A stretch of DNA of 52,232 nt, from assembly GCA_002792635.1 (NCBI GenBank), contig PFOR01000009.1, positions 1-52,232 of the forward strand. Direction: 5' to 3'. Origin of the DNA: Candidatus Pacearchaeota archaeon CG_4_10_14_0_2_um_filter_35_33. Its GTDB lineage: Archaea; Nanobdellota; Nanobdellia; Pacearchaeales; GW2011-AR1. Under the pieces are notes generated by a model. It saw only the letters and a program-made list of their open reading frames with translations. It was not told the origin of the DNA and made no database searches. The translations under genes and the position numbers were made by a program. The first letter of the stretch is position 1. Every line of letters starts with the position of its first letter. This document shows, piece by piece, positions 7,238-15,654 of the stretch.

Positions 7238-8503
7238 TTAACTTCCATCCCCACACCCCATGAAGTTACATATTTTTCCGGAATGCTTGAACCCTTTCTT
7301 TCTAATTTCTTTCATAGATTTTTCTAAAACACTTAAACCGACATCAATTTCTTTCTTATTGACAACATAAGGGGGAATCAATCTTATCCCTTTTTCTCCC
7401 GCTCCCAAAACTAATAATCCTCTTTTCGCAGATTCAATAACTAAATTATCTCTTTCTCTGGAATCCTGTAAGTCAAATGCGGTCATCAATCCCCTCCCCC
7501 TAATATTACCAACTTCAAGCTCATTCAACCTCTTCATCATATATTTCCCGTTCTTTCTGTTTTTCTGCAAGAGTTTTTCTTTCTTTATTATATCAATTGT
7601 TTTCATACCAAGCATCATATCAACGACACTTCCACCGCCCCATGTCGATGATAATGCTCCCGGCTCATCAGGAAACATATTGGAAACAGTAGCTCCTACC
7701 TGAAGAGCTTTAGCAGCACTAAACACGTCAGGCCTTATTCCATAATGCTCAAAGCTCCACCATTTTCCCGTTCTACCCATTCCAGCCTGCACCTCATCAG
7801 CAATATAAGGAATCTTATTATTCTTGCATATAGAATAAACACCCCTTACCATTTTTCTTTCAGGAACCCTATATCCTCCTTCTCCCTGTAAATGCTCTAA
7901 AATCACAAGCCCAACGCTCTGGCTTCCGTGTTTCTTTATTATATCTTTTAATTTATCTCCCGCACTTTCATCAAAAGGAAGTTCTTTATTCGGTTCTAAC
8001 ATATAACCCTTTCTATGGATTGGTTTGGAATGATGCAAACTTAATGCCCCAAGAGTTCTTCCATGAAAAGCCCCCTGAAAACTTATTGTAAATTTCTTTT
8101 CCTTTCTTTTCCGCATTGCAATCTTTATCGCATTTTCGACAGCTTCCGCCCCGCTGTTTGACAAGAAGGCCTGTTTCATCCCTTTAGATATAGAAAGAAC
8201 TTTGTCAATCATTTTTAAATGCTCTCTAACGGTAAAGTCCTGCCCGGCATATTTCACGGGAAAACTTTTCAAGGATTTTACAATTTTCAATAGTTCTGGA
8301 TGATTGTAACCAAGAGGATTTGTCGCTATTTGAGATGCAAAATCAAGAAATCTGTTACCATCAATATCTTCACAATAAACACCCCGCCCCTTGCCAGAAA
8401 ACACAAGAGGATGCGGAACACCATAACCTCCGTTTTTCTTCTTCAACTCTACAAGAAACCTCGCAGATTTTGGTCCCGGTATTTTTGTTTTTATATTTAT
8501 CAT
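7238..8503 (-). CDS. class III aminotransferase (ornithine/GABA/putrescine type)
   Basis: This 421-residue PLP enzyme would move an omega-amino group from ornithine, GABA, lysine or putrescine to an oxoacid. The start region PGPKSARFL is typical of the archaeal branch. SNSGAEAVENAIK binds the cofactor phosphate, ADEVQAGMGRTGKWW holds the aspartate that contacts the PLP ring, and SAAKALQVGA contains the Schiff-base lysine. Similar Pyrococcus enzymes are ornithine aminotransferases or broad-range racemases, so the substrate is open. The neighbouring ureohydrolase and aldehyde dehydrogenase favour putrescine or 4-aminobutyrate. Confidence 0.8.
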   Translation of the reverse strand: MINIKTKIPGPKSARFLVELKKKNGGYGVPHPLVFSGKGRGVYCEDIDGNRFLDFASQIATNPLGYNHPELLKIVKSLKSFPVKYAGQDFTVREHLKMIDKVLSISKGMKQAFLSNSGAEAVENAIKIAMRKRKEKKFTISFQGAFHGRTLGALSLHHSKPIHRKGYMLEPNKELPFDESAGDKLKDIIKKHGSQSVGLVILEHLQGEGGYRVPERKMVRGVYSICKNNKIPYIADEVQAGMGRTGKWWSFEHYGIRPDVFSAAKALQVGATVSNMFPDEPGALSSTWGGGSVVDMMLGMKTIDIIKKEKLLQKNRKNGKYMMKRLNELEVGNIRGRGLMTAFDLQDSRERDNLVIESAKRGLLVLGAGEKGIRLIPPYVVNKKEIDVGLSVLEKSMKEIRKKGFKHSGKICNFMGCGDGS

Positions 8504-8545
8504 CTCTTTTTATTTCCAAAAATTTATTATGCGTCGGATGGTTAA

Positions 8546-8731
8546 TTATGCCTGAAACAAATAAAAGTATTTAAATCCTTGTTCATCCCAATGTATAAAG
8601 CATTCTTTAATAATTAGATTTTGAGAATTATCTCCAACAGAATGAGATTTAACCTTTTTCAGCAATCTAAAGGACACTTCTTTATCGTGATTTACAACCG
8701 CTTCTTTTCCAATCCACTTTAATGTAGGCAT
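8546..8731 (-). pseudogene. N-terminal fragment of a site-specific DNA methyltransferase
   Basis: MPTLKWIGKEAVVNHDKEV and LLKKVKSHSVGDNSQNLII match the opening ~45 residues of adenine-specific (type III/beta-class) methyltransferases as I recall them. After NLIIKE the sequence departs from the family and stops. The next expected part (a PYYxGKVKCIYIDPPYNTG region) is found 1.3 kb away on the other side of the Fic gene. The true start is the ATG just after the Fic stop, not the upstream TTG. Confidence 0.7.
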
Positions 8732-8732
8732 C

Positions 8733-9884
8733 TTATACAATCACCACATCTAAAATCTCGTGAGCAACAAAAAGTTTATTTCTTTCTTTTTCACTTGTAG
8801 GTTTTAGGATATTTAGTTTAATTAAATTTTGAACAGCTTTTTTTGCAGTAGGATAGGTGATATTTAATTTTTTGGCAACTTGGTTTATCCGTATAAAAGG
8901 ATTCATAAAAAGCAAATCCACCAAACTCAATAAATTTATTGCTTGTTTATGGTTTTTCGTTTTCTCTTGGTACTTCTCACTAAGTTTTTGAATTTTTATC
9001 GTTCTCTCCAATGCATCTTCAGATTGAACTTTTATTGCTTCTAAAAAGAACTTAATCCATTCTTCAAACTTGCCTGTTTTGTTTGCATTTAACAAAGTTT
9101 CATAATACTCTCTCCTATGTTTTTCAAAATAATCACTTGCATATAGAAGAGGTTTTGAAATTTTATTTTTCTTACAAAGATAAAGAGTAATTAATGACCT
9201 TCCGATCCTCCCATTTCCATCACAAAAAGGATGTATTGTTTCAAATTGATAATGCATTAAAGCACATTTAATCAATAAAGGCATTTCGTCGTACTTATTT
9301 AGATATTCTATTAACCCATTAACTAATTTTTCAACTTCTTCTTGAGGTGGGGGAACGAAAGTTACATCTTGAATTTTTGTATTTTTTGGACCAATCCAAT
9401 TTTGGACAGGTCTAAAATTTCCAGGTAAAAGCTCGTTACCTCGAACGCCCTTCATTAAAAGTTTATGCATCTCTTTTATTAGTTCTGTGTTTATTGGCTC
9501 CTTTTCAATTTTCTTTAAAGCATAATTCATAGATTTAAGATAATTTCCAACTTCTGTTGCTTCTATGTCTTCTTTTTCAATACCCTTGGCTTCTGTTAAA
9601 AAGTAGTCTGATAGAGAAATTCTTGTCCCTTCAATTCTCGAACTTGAAAGAGCTTCTTTTTTTAGATAAGGAATAACTAATAAATCTGGGTTTGGTAAAA
9701 GCAATCCTGCTCCAGAAAGTTTGCTTAGAGTGCTATCTGCTTTAGAAAGTGATAAAACCAATTGAGGAGTATAGTCAAAATTTGGAGGAAGTTTTTCTGG
9801 AATAAAGGATAAGTATTCCCCATGTTCTTCAGTTTCTTTCTTAACTAACTTCCCAAAAGCTCCTTTAAATTCAGAAGTTTCCAT
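8733..9884 (-). CDS. Fic-domain AMP-transferase with C-terminal winged helix
   Basis: This is a 383-residue protein. The Fic motif HPFCDGNGRIGR lies near residue 217, so the catalytic histidine and the anion-binding loop are intact. SSRIEGT near residue 80 is the (S/T)xxxE(G/N) inhibitory helix of class II Fic proteins, so self-inhibition is expected. The last ~80 residues look like a winged helix (RINQVAKKLNITYPTAKKAVQ). Such proteins usually transfer AMP to a target protein; the target is unknown. It sits between the two methyltransferase fragments, inside restriction-like debris. Confidence 0.9.
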   Translation of the reverse strand: METSEFKGAFGKLVKKETEEHGEYLSFIPEKLPPNFDYTPQLVLSLSKADSTLSKLSGAGLLLPNPDLLVIPYLKKEALSSSRIEGTRISLSDYFLTEAKGIEKEDIEATEVGNYLKSMNYALKKIEKEPINTELIKEMHKLLMKGVRGNELLPGNFRPVQNWIGPKNTKIQDVTFVPPPQEEVEKLVNGLIEYLNKYDEMPLLIKCALMHYQFETIHPFCDGNGRIGRSLITLYLCKKNKISKPLLYASDYFEKHRREYYETLLNANKTGKFEEWIKFFLEAIKVQSEDALERTIKIQKLSEKYQEKTKNHKQAINLLSLVDLLFMNPFIRINQVAKKLNITYPTAKKAVQNLIKLNILKPTSEKERNKLFVAHEILDVVIV

Positions 9885-9990
9885 GATAATTATGATTGAA
9901 AAGACTATTTAAAACTATGTTTTCTTATTAAACAAAATAGGCAAATCGTTTAATAACGATTTTTCTTATTAAATGCTAATTTAAATACAT

Positions 9991-10179
9991 TTAATATAAT
10001 TGAATAAAAAGCCATTTATCATGCCTGCATAAATCTTGTGCTTCTCCACCAACAACTTTTCCCAACCACTTTTTTATTTTAGGAGAATTAACTTTATCAT
10101 TATAAACCCAATTTTCATTTCCAGTGTTATAGGGCGGGTCTATGTAAATACATTTTACTTTTCCAATATAATAAGGCAT
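9991..10179 (-). pseudogene. internal fragment of a site-specific DNA methyltransferase
   Basis: PYYIGKVKCIYIDPPYNTGN contains the catalytic DPPY motif. It continues with WVYNDKVNSPKIKKWLGKVVG and RHDKWL, all matching the segment that should follow the N-terminal fragment at 8546-8731. It then breaks off and stops. Both fragments are on the minus strand but in the wrong order, with a Fic gene between, so a simple insertion does not explain them. Confidence 0.7.
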
Positions 10180-10374
10180 AAAATAATAGAAATTGTTGTT
10201 GTATTTTTGTCTTGTGAGCCGCCGCCTTTTTTGCTTCTTTTTTCTTAAAAAGAAGATGGGGGAGTTCTGTTGTTTTCCAAAAAATCAGGCAACCGAAGAA
10301 TATTTAAAGATTGAAATTGTAATAATACTAATATGTTCCCCGGTATGGCTTCGGCAATGCCGGGCACTTATATT

Positions 10375-10568
10375 TTATTCTTTTATCTCATTGATTATAT
10401 TATCTACACAAAACGATTTATCACAAGTATGTTTTAAATAGTTTGAAGAAGTTGATTTGAAATAAGCATTAATTACCTTCTTCCCTAATTTTTGTGCTTT
10501 CTGAATTGCGGGCACAAAATCTTCATCTCCAGAAACAATTATTGCAGTATCGTAAAGATTTTGTATTT
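10375..10568 (-). pseudogene. C-terminal remnant of a NYN-domain (LabA/DUF88-type) ribonuclease
   Basis: A minus-strand frame without a start reads YDTAIIVSGDEDFVPAIQKA, then LGKKVINAYF, and ends in TAA at 10375. This is the second half of the NYN/PIN-like fold (SGDxDF with the acidic catalytic residues). Its 5' half is absent: at about 10560 the sequence passes into an unrelated ORF in a different frame. The stretch 10180-10374 between this and the methyltransferase fragment shows no supportable gene. Confidence 0.6.
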
Positions 10569-10711
10569 ACTTTATTCTTAATCTCAAAGTAAATAGTTTT
10601 TGTTCCAAACAAAATTTTTGAATTCTCTTTTATTACTTTCTCAAATTCTTCTTCTTTTTTAAATTCAGTTTCTACAAACTTTTCTCCATCCATAAAAATT
10701 GCTGATTTCAT
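10523..10711 (-). pseudogene. N-terminal fragment of an unrecognised (possibly nuclease) protein
   Basis: The first ~49 residues (KSAIFMDGEKFVETEFKKEE, then ILFGTKTIYFEIKNKV) look like the opening of a predicted nuclease family found in defence islands, although I cannot name it. The frame then reads antisense-like residues over the NYN remnant and stops. It begins by ATGA overlap with the upstream 203-residue gene, so it was the third gene of that operon before the deletion. Confidence 0.5.
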
Positions 10712-11319
10712 CTCTTTTGGTAAGGCGTTCCTCCATTAAATTTTAGTATACTCTCAACTAATTCAAACTCTTCTGAATCTGTTTGTAACTGATGAATACT
10801 ATAATCATATTTTGGAAATTCTTCTGTTAATTTTTTTAACACATTCAGGAACGTATCAAAGTAACTAATTCTTTTTTTATTTGATGTAAACTGAATAGGT
10901 AAATGGTTTGTGACTTTTACAATCTTTTTAGACAAATCACTAAGGTTATTATTATCTTTAGTTTTTATTTTAGAGTTTAGATGAATATCTTTATTAGTAT
11001 GATGATTCCTATCAAAATCTAAAAATAGTTGGATAGTTTCCTTTGAATCTATAATAAAAAACTCCATCAATAATAATCTTTCATCTTTATTTCTTTTAAC
11101 ATCTTGTGTTATTCCTTGGTATTGAATAGAAAACCACCTTTTATTTTCCTTGAATAATAACACTTCAAAACTATTTTTATAAGAATCGTAAGGAGATATA
11201 TAAATTATTTTTCCATTTTCTTTTATAGGCATTACAATTTCATTTAACAAGTTATCCCTTATTTCATTAGGATGATATTTATTTCTTAAACTTATAATAA
11301 ACTCCCCATTAGCTTCCAT
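10708..11319 (-). CDS. hypothetical protein in restriction operon
   Basis: This is a 203-residue soluble protein, rich in asparagine and lysine, that I do not recognise. It has no membrane segment or obvious catalytic motif. It starts 2 bp after the end of the TdeIII-like restriction gene and overlaps the next fragment by 4 bp, so it belonged to a compact operon with them. A role as an accessory of the restriction system is only a guess from position. Confidence 0.6.
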   Translation of the reverse strand: MEANGEFIISLRNKYHPNEIRDNLLNEIVMPIKENGKIIYISPYDSYKNSFEVLLFKENKRWFSIQYQGITQDVKRNKDERLLLMEFFIIDSKETIQLFLDFDRNHHTNKDIHLNSKIKTKDNNNLSDLSKKIVKVTNHLPIQFTSNKKRISYFDTFLNVLKKLTEEFPKYDYSIHQLQTDSEEFELVESILKFNGGTPYQKR

Positions 11320-11321
11320 TT

Positions 11322-12095
11322 TTAAACATCCATCTTTTCTTCTGCTACTTCCTTAATCTTGTTTTGGATTCTCTCTTTAAACTCCTTTCCAAACTCATCA
11401 AATATTTCTAAAACTTCTTCATATGTCCCTTTTCCGCCTAAAAGTTCCCAGAATTTTTCAGCAACATAAAGCTCTTTTTGTTCATCCAAATATCCCTGCA
11501 TTGTAAATCTGCTATACGGTTCTGGATGATATGGATTATAAGGAATTGCTAAAATTGTATTAACTTTCTTTTTTCTGAGTGCTACCTATTCTAGCAATTT
11601 TTGTTTTGATTTGACGAAAACATCTATATTGGGCTTTGCCGTTTTTATCTCAATATAATATTCTTCATCTCCTTTTCTTAAAAATAAATCAGCCCTGATT
11701 TTAATTCTTCTTCCGCCGTTATTCTTGCATTTTAGAATTTCTTTAATCTCTTGTTCTTTATTGGCTGTTCTTGTTCCATTCTTTATTTCCTGAAGAATTT
11801 GAGAAATTACAGAGTTTTCTTCATTTGTAATTTCTCCCTCAACATCATAACCTGTTCTTATTTTGTCATAATTAGTTGAAGCAACAATTTTAGAGATTTT
11901 TTCATAAACAGACATCCCCAATGTTGTGGCTAAAGAATGTATGAAAGAGTAAGAAGCAACTTTTTCGGCATCCTGCATCAATTTAACCAAAAAGGGCATA
12001 GCAGTTGTTTCTCTTGCATACTTAGACAGCTTGTCATCTAACTTTAATTTTAACAGATTCTTTATTTCTTTAATTTGGTTTTTATTCAATGTCAT
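11322..12095 (-). pseudogene. TdeIII-like type II restriction endonuclease, split by in-frame TAG
   Basis: The frame runs 258 codons from the ATG at 12095 to TAA at 11322, with TAG at 11588-11586. The N-terminal part (YARETTAMPFLVKLMQD, then SFIHSLATTLGMSVYEK) and the nuclease core (RADLFLRKGDEEYYIEIKTA) are those of TdeIII-type enzymes. The part after the stop (AIPYNPYHPEPYSRFTMQGY) is the matching C-terminus, in the same frame. The stop lies in KLLE-stop-VALR, where I expect Trp. I prefer MTLNKNQ as the start over the longer track ORF. The matching methyltransferase exists here only as fragments. Confidence 0.7.
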
Positions 12096-12257
12096 ATCAT
12101 AGGAAGATTGTCTTTTATTTATAAATACTCTGATTTCTGCGTAGCAGACCATTTATCCGAAGGATTAGGAACCCCCTAATAAATAGAAAAATTTTGGAGA
12201 GTGAACCGAACTATTTAATCATTGTTAGACAGAATTTTCAGCAGAAAATTTGTTTCC

Positions 12258-12294
12258 GTTTTCGTTAGTCGGATAAAAGAAGTTTTTCTCTATT
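12258..12294 (-). repeat. second arm of an inverted repeat with 2307-2341
   Basis: On the minus strand this contains GAGAAAAACTTCTTTTATCC followed by GACTAACGAAAAC, matching 2307-2341 with few differences. Similarity is weaker on either side over roughly 100 bp. The gap 12153-12407 in which it lies contains no gene. Confidence 0.6.
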
Positions 12295-12358
12295 GTTGAA
12301 AACAAAAGCTATTTGTTCGAAGGACTGCGGGCAATCTCTCAAAATTATATGGTCGTCG

Positions 12359-12368
12359 CCCCCCCCCC
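12359..12368. repeat. homopolymer run of ten C
   Basis: Ten consecutive C residues in an otherwise AT-rich spacer, 40 bp beyond the stop of the aldehyde dehydrogenase gene. Such runs are slippage-prone and are also common assembly error points. Confidence 0.6.
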
Positions 12369-12407
12369 AGAAAAATTAAAATTTTGACGAAGCCAAGCAA
12401 CAATGTA

Positions 12408-13865
12408 CTACTCTATCCCCTGTGCCTTCTGTAGCTTCCCGGAATAATCAAAATAAACTGCTTTTGTTTCCGAGAATTCATTAATTCCTTCAATACCTGC
12501 CTCTCTTGTTCCGTTTCCCGTACCTTTAACTCCCCCAAACGGAAGATGAACTTCAGCCCCGATTGTTGATGAATTAATATATGTAATTCCAGTCTCACCT
12601 TTATTTATAACATCAAAGGCCGTTTTCATATCCCTTGTATAAACTGCGTTTGATAGTCCATAATCAACATCATTTGCAATTTTGGTTGCTTCATCCATAT
12701 TTTTAGCTTCTATTATAGAAACAATAGGTCCGAATATTTCCTCCTGACATATTTTCATTTCACTCTTGCAATTAGTAAAAATTGTAGGTTCAAAGAAATA
12801 GCCCTTGCCTTTTATTTTCCTCGCCTTTCCTCCATGAAGAAGTCTGGATCCCTCTTCTTTACCAATAGAAACATAACTTGCCGACTTCTTAACAGCAGTT
12901 TCGTTAATTAAAGGCCCAATATCTGCCGTCAATCCAGAACCTAGTTTCAATTTCCTTACTCTTTTAACTAACATATCTTCAAATTTCTTTTTAATATTCT
13001 TATGTACCACGACTCTTGAAGATGCTGTACATCTCTGTCCTGTTGTTCCAAAAGCACCCCATATCACGCCCTCAACTGCCAATTCCAAATCGACGTCTTT
13101 ATCCACAATAATCACATTCTTTCCGCCTAACTCCAGACCAACTTTCTTAATTCCGGCTTTTTTCAGTATCAATTCCCCTATTTTCTTGCTTCCCGTAAAA
13201 GAGATAGCCCGAACATCAGGATTTGTAATCATTTCATCACCCACATCCTTTCCAGAACCTGTTACAAGATTAAAGACGCCCTTGGGCAATCCTGATTTCT
13301 CAATTATTTTTGCCAGCTCTATCGCGCAAAGGGGTGTATCCGATGAGGGCTTAAAGACGATTGTATTCCCACAGATTAATGCAGGAGCAATTTTCCAGGC
13401 AGGTATCGCAATAGGAAAATTCCATGGAGTTATTAGGCAACAGACGCCAACAGGATTTCTAACAGTCATGGCAAACTTATCTGGAAGTTCTGATTTTGTT
13501 GTATATCCGAAAAGTCTTCTTCCCTCTCCAGCCATATACTCAAAAATGTCAATGGCCTCCTGAACATCCCCTCTTGTTTCTTTCAAAACTTTTCCCATCT
13601 CTTTAACCTCTATCTTAGCAAGTCTTTCCTTTTCTTTAATCAAACAATCTCTTATTTTCCACAAATATTTCGCTCTTTCAGGAGCAGGCATATCTCTCCA
13701 TACAGGAAAGGCCTTTTTTGCGGACTTAATGGCTTTCTTAACATCAATTTTATCTGACTTCTGAAATTTCCCCACCCCTTGCTCTGTAGCAGGATTCAGG
13801 CTGTCAAAAGTCTTTTTAGAATCAGAAGACAACCATTTTCCGTTAATATAATTTTTATACACCAT
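12408..13865 (-). CDS. NAD(P)-dependent aldehyde dehydrogenase
   Basis: This 485-residue protein has the normal length for the ALDH superfamily. TPWNFPIAIPAWKIAPAL and FKPSSDTPL bind the cofactor, GLELGGKN holds the general-base glutamate, and FGTTGQRCTASSR holds the catalytic cysteine. EEIFGPIVS is the conserved C-terminal motif. The GTTGQRC form resembles ALDH7-type enzymes acting on amino-aldehydes. It lies 41 bp downstream of the ureohydrolase gene on the same strand, so oxidation of an amine-derived aldehyde such as 4-aminobutanal is a reasonable inference. Confidence 0.85.
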   Translation of the reverse strand: MVYKNYINGKWLSSDSKKTFDSLNPATEQGVGKFQKSDKIDVKKAIKSAKKAFPVWRDMPAPERAKYLWKIRDCLIKEKERLAKIEVKEMGKVLKETRGDVQEAIDIFEYMAGEGRRLFGYTTKSELPDKFAMTVRNPVGVCCLITPWNFPIAIPAWKIAPALICGNTIVFKPSSDTPLCAIELAKIIEKSGLPKGVFNLVTGSGKDVGDEMITNPDVRAISFTGSKKIGELILKKAGIKKVGLELGGKNVIIVDKDVDLELAVEGVIWGAFGTTGQRCTASSRVVVHKNIKKKFEDMLVKRVRKLKLGSGLTADIGPLINETAVKKSASYVSIGKEEGSRLLHGGKARKIKGKGYFFEPTIFTNCKSEMKICQEEIFGPIVSIIEAKNMDEATKIANDVDYGLSNAVYTRDMKTAFDVINKGETGITYINSSTIGAEVHLPFGGVKGTGNGTREAGIEGINEFSETKAVYFDYSGKLQKAQGIE

Positions 13866-13906
13866 CTTTTTCCTAAAAAGATGCTTTAATTTATAAATTT
13901 TATGAA

Positions 13907-14752
13907 TTATAAGCTTCCAATTACTTCAGCAATTGCCCTAGAAACTAAATGTCCTGTATGCTCTTGAATGTCATGCTTTGGACTCACCTCAACAATATCC
14001 ATCCCTATCAAGCCAAGTCCCGTAATCTTTTTTATCAGATACAAAAATTCCTCTGATGACAGCCCTCCCGGAACAGGCGTATCAACGCCTGGAGCAAATG
14101 CGGGATCCACAACATCCATATCAATCGACAAATAAACCTTGCATTTTCCAACTCTTCTCTTTATTTTTTGAAATACCTTTTTTATTCCTATTTCTTGAAT
14201 ATCAAAGGGAGTGATGGTCATCATATGTTTTGACTTCAGGTTTTCAATCTCTTCTCTTTCGGGGGCTCTTGTTCCAACTTCAATGCTTTTCTTTTCATTA
14301 AAATTCTCCAGTTTTCCTATATCACAAATAACACTCCCATAATAACTATCCTCCGCGCACCTTATGTCTGGATGAGCATCAAAATACACCAATGATATAT
14401 TTTTCTTACAGTCATTAACTCCTTTCATTACTTCTGTTGTAACACTATGGTCCCCTCCAATAACGATGGGTATCTTTTCAGATTTTAATATTCCCAAGAT
14501 TTGTCTTCTTAAGGTGTTCTTCTTTAAATTTCCTAAATCATGTACTTTCTTTCTTATCACACCAGATGAAGATTCAGTTTTTCTACCTTTTTTCTTATCA
14601 AATACCTCTTCCTGATTTGATATATTTCTTATATAATCTGGTGCTTTAGAGACCTCATTTTTCCTTTTGCTTTTGCTTCCTGAAGAGTCAGGCACTCCAA
14701 GTAAGATTATCTCTGCATCTTTTATTTTTGAGTTGTGTAAAAAGAATTTCAT
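13907..14752 (-). CDS. speB: ureohydrolase, agmatinase-like
   Basis: I place the start at the ATG at 14752, which overlaps the carbamoyltransferase stop as ATGA. The longer track ORF would run 49 bp into that gene. The 281-residue product has the manganese ligand motifs GGDHS, FDAHPD and SIDMDVVDPAFAPG in order, as in agmatinase, arginase and formiminoglutamase. Release of urea from agmatine to give putrescine fits the neighbouring aminotransferases and ALDH. Arginase-like or other guanidino substrates cannot be excluded. Confidence 0.8.
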   Translation of the reverse strand: MKFFLHNSKIKDAEIILLGVPDSSGSKSKRKNEVSKAPDYIRNISNQEEVFDKKKGRKTESSSGVIRKKVHDLGNLKKNTLRRQILGILKSEKIPIVIGGDHSVTTEVMKGVNDCKKNISLVYFDAHPDIRCAEDSYYGSVICDIGKLENFNEKKSIEVGTRAPEREEIENLKSKHMMTITPFDIQEIGIKKVFQKIKRRVGKCKVYLSIDMDVVDPAFAPGVDTPVPGGLSSEEFLYLIKKITGLGLIGMDIVEVSPKHDIQEHTGHLVSRAIAEVIGSL

Positions 14753-15654
14753 GTTTTTACTCCCAAACATTTCAACAAAACCGCCTTTTCGCTCCACATC
14801 CTGTTCTCTGCCTGCTGATAAACTACACTTCTTTTAGAATCAATCACGTCATCTGTAACTTCATGCCCTCTTTTTGCAGGAAGACAATGCATAAATATTG
14901 CTTTTTTATTAATATTAAATATCTTACCATTAACTTGATATGGCTTTAGCATCTTGATTCTTTTTTTCTCCTGCGATTTAGGAACCTGGTATGACATCCA
15001 TGTATCAGTATAAATCACATCAGCATCCTTAACAGCTTTTTTAGGGTCTTTAATATATTTGTATTTACCTTTCGCAATCACTTTTGGATTTGGCAAGTAC
15101 TCTTTCTTATCTGGAGATGAAATAATGATTTCTGTTCCAGTTCTATTTCCTTCCAATATCAAAGAGTGAACAACATTATTATTCGCATCCCCAAGAAAAG
15201 CAATTTTCTTTTTTTGGAATCCGCCAAGCTTCTCTTTTATAGTTAAAAAATCTCCCAAAACCTGGCACGGATGATAATAATTTGTTAAACCATTTATTAC
15301 AGGGACATCAGCATACTTAGCAATCTCTTCAATCTGCTTATGCTCATACAACCTTGCCATAATCACATCACTATATCTAGCAATAACTTTTGAAAAATCC
15401 TTGATAGATTCTTTCTTTCCCAATGTGCTATGTGATAAATCATAAAATATTGCATGCCCTCCTAACTGATACATCGCAATATCAAACGACAAATACGTTC
15501 TTAAGGAAGGTTTGGCAAACAACATTAATAATGTCTTACCATTAAGAACATTAACAGTTTTCCTATTTCTCTTCAACTTCTCAGCCCTTATTATAACATC
15601 ACTTATATCACTCTTTTTCCAATCTTCCAAGGATAAAAGGTCTCTTTTTTTCAT
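14749..15654 (-). CDS. ornithine carbamoyltransferase-like enzyme, substrate uncertain
   Basis: This 301-residue carbamoyltransferase keeps the carbamoyl-phosphate motif HPCQVLGD and the catalytic MHCLPAKRGHEV. Two regions differ from ordinary OTC. The usual STRTR motif reads SLRTYLSF, and the ornithine-binding SMG loop reads DTWMSYQVPK. The amine substrate may therefore not be ornithine; putrescine carbamoyltransferases also lack SMG, but their usual replacement is not seen either. It overlaps carbamate kinase upstream and the ureohydrolase downstream by 4 bp each. In this setting it probably runs in the catabolic direction, giving carbamoyl phosphate for ATP. Confidence 0.8.
   Translation of the reverse strand: MKKRDLLSLEDWKKSDISDVIIRAEKLKRNRKTVNVLNGKTLLMLFAKPSLRTYLSFDIAMYQLGGHAIFYDLSHSTLGKKESIKDFSKVIARYSDVIMARLYEHKQIEEIAKYADVPVINGLTNYYHPCQVLGDFLTIKEKLGGFQKKKIAFLGDANNNVVHSLILEGNRTGTEIIISSPDKKEYLPNPKVIAKGKYKYIKDPKKAVKDADVIYTDTWMSYQVPKSQEKKRIKMLKPYQVNGKIFNINKKAIFMHCLPAKRGHEVTDDVIDSKRSVVYQQAENRMWSEKAVLLKCLGVKT

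Noticed and set aside
10193-10441. 82-residue plus-strand ORF
   Set aside because: It is antisense to the NYN remnant and low in complexity, with no coding signature.
12413-12598. 61-residue minus-strand ORF inside the ALDH gene
   Set aside because: A shadow frame of the aldehyde dehydrogenase.
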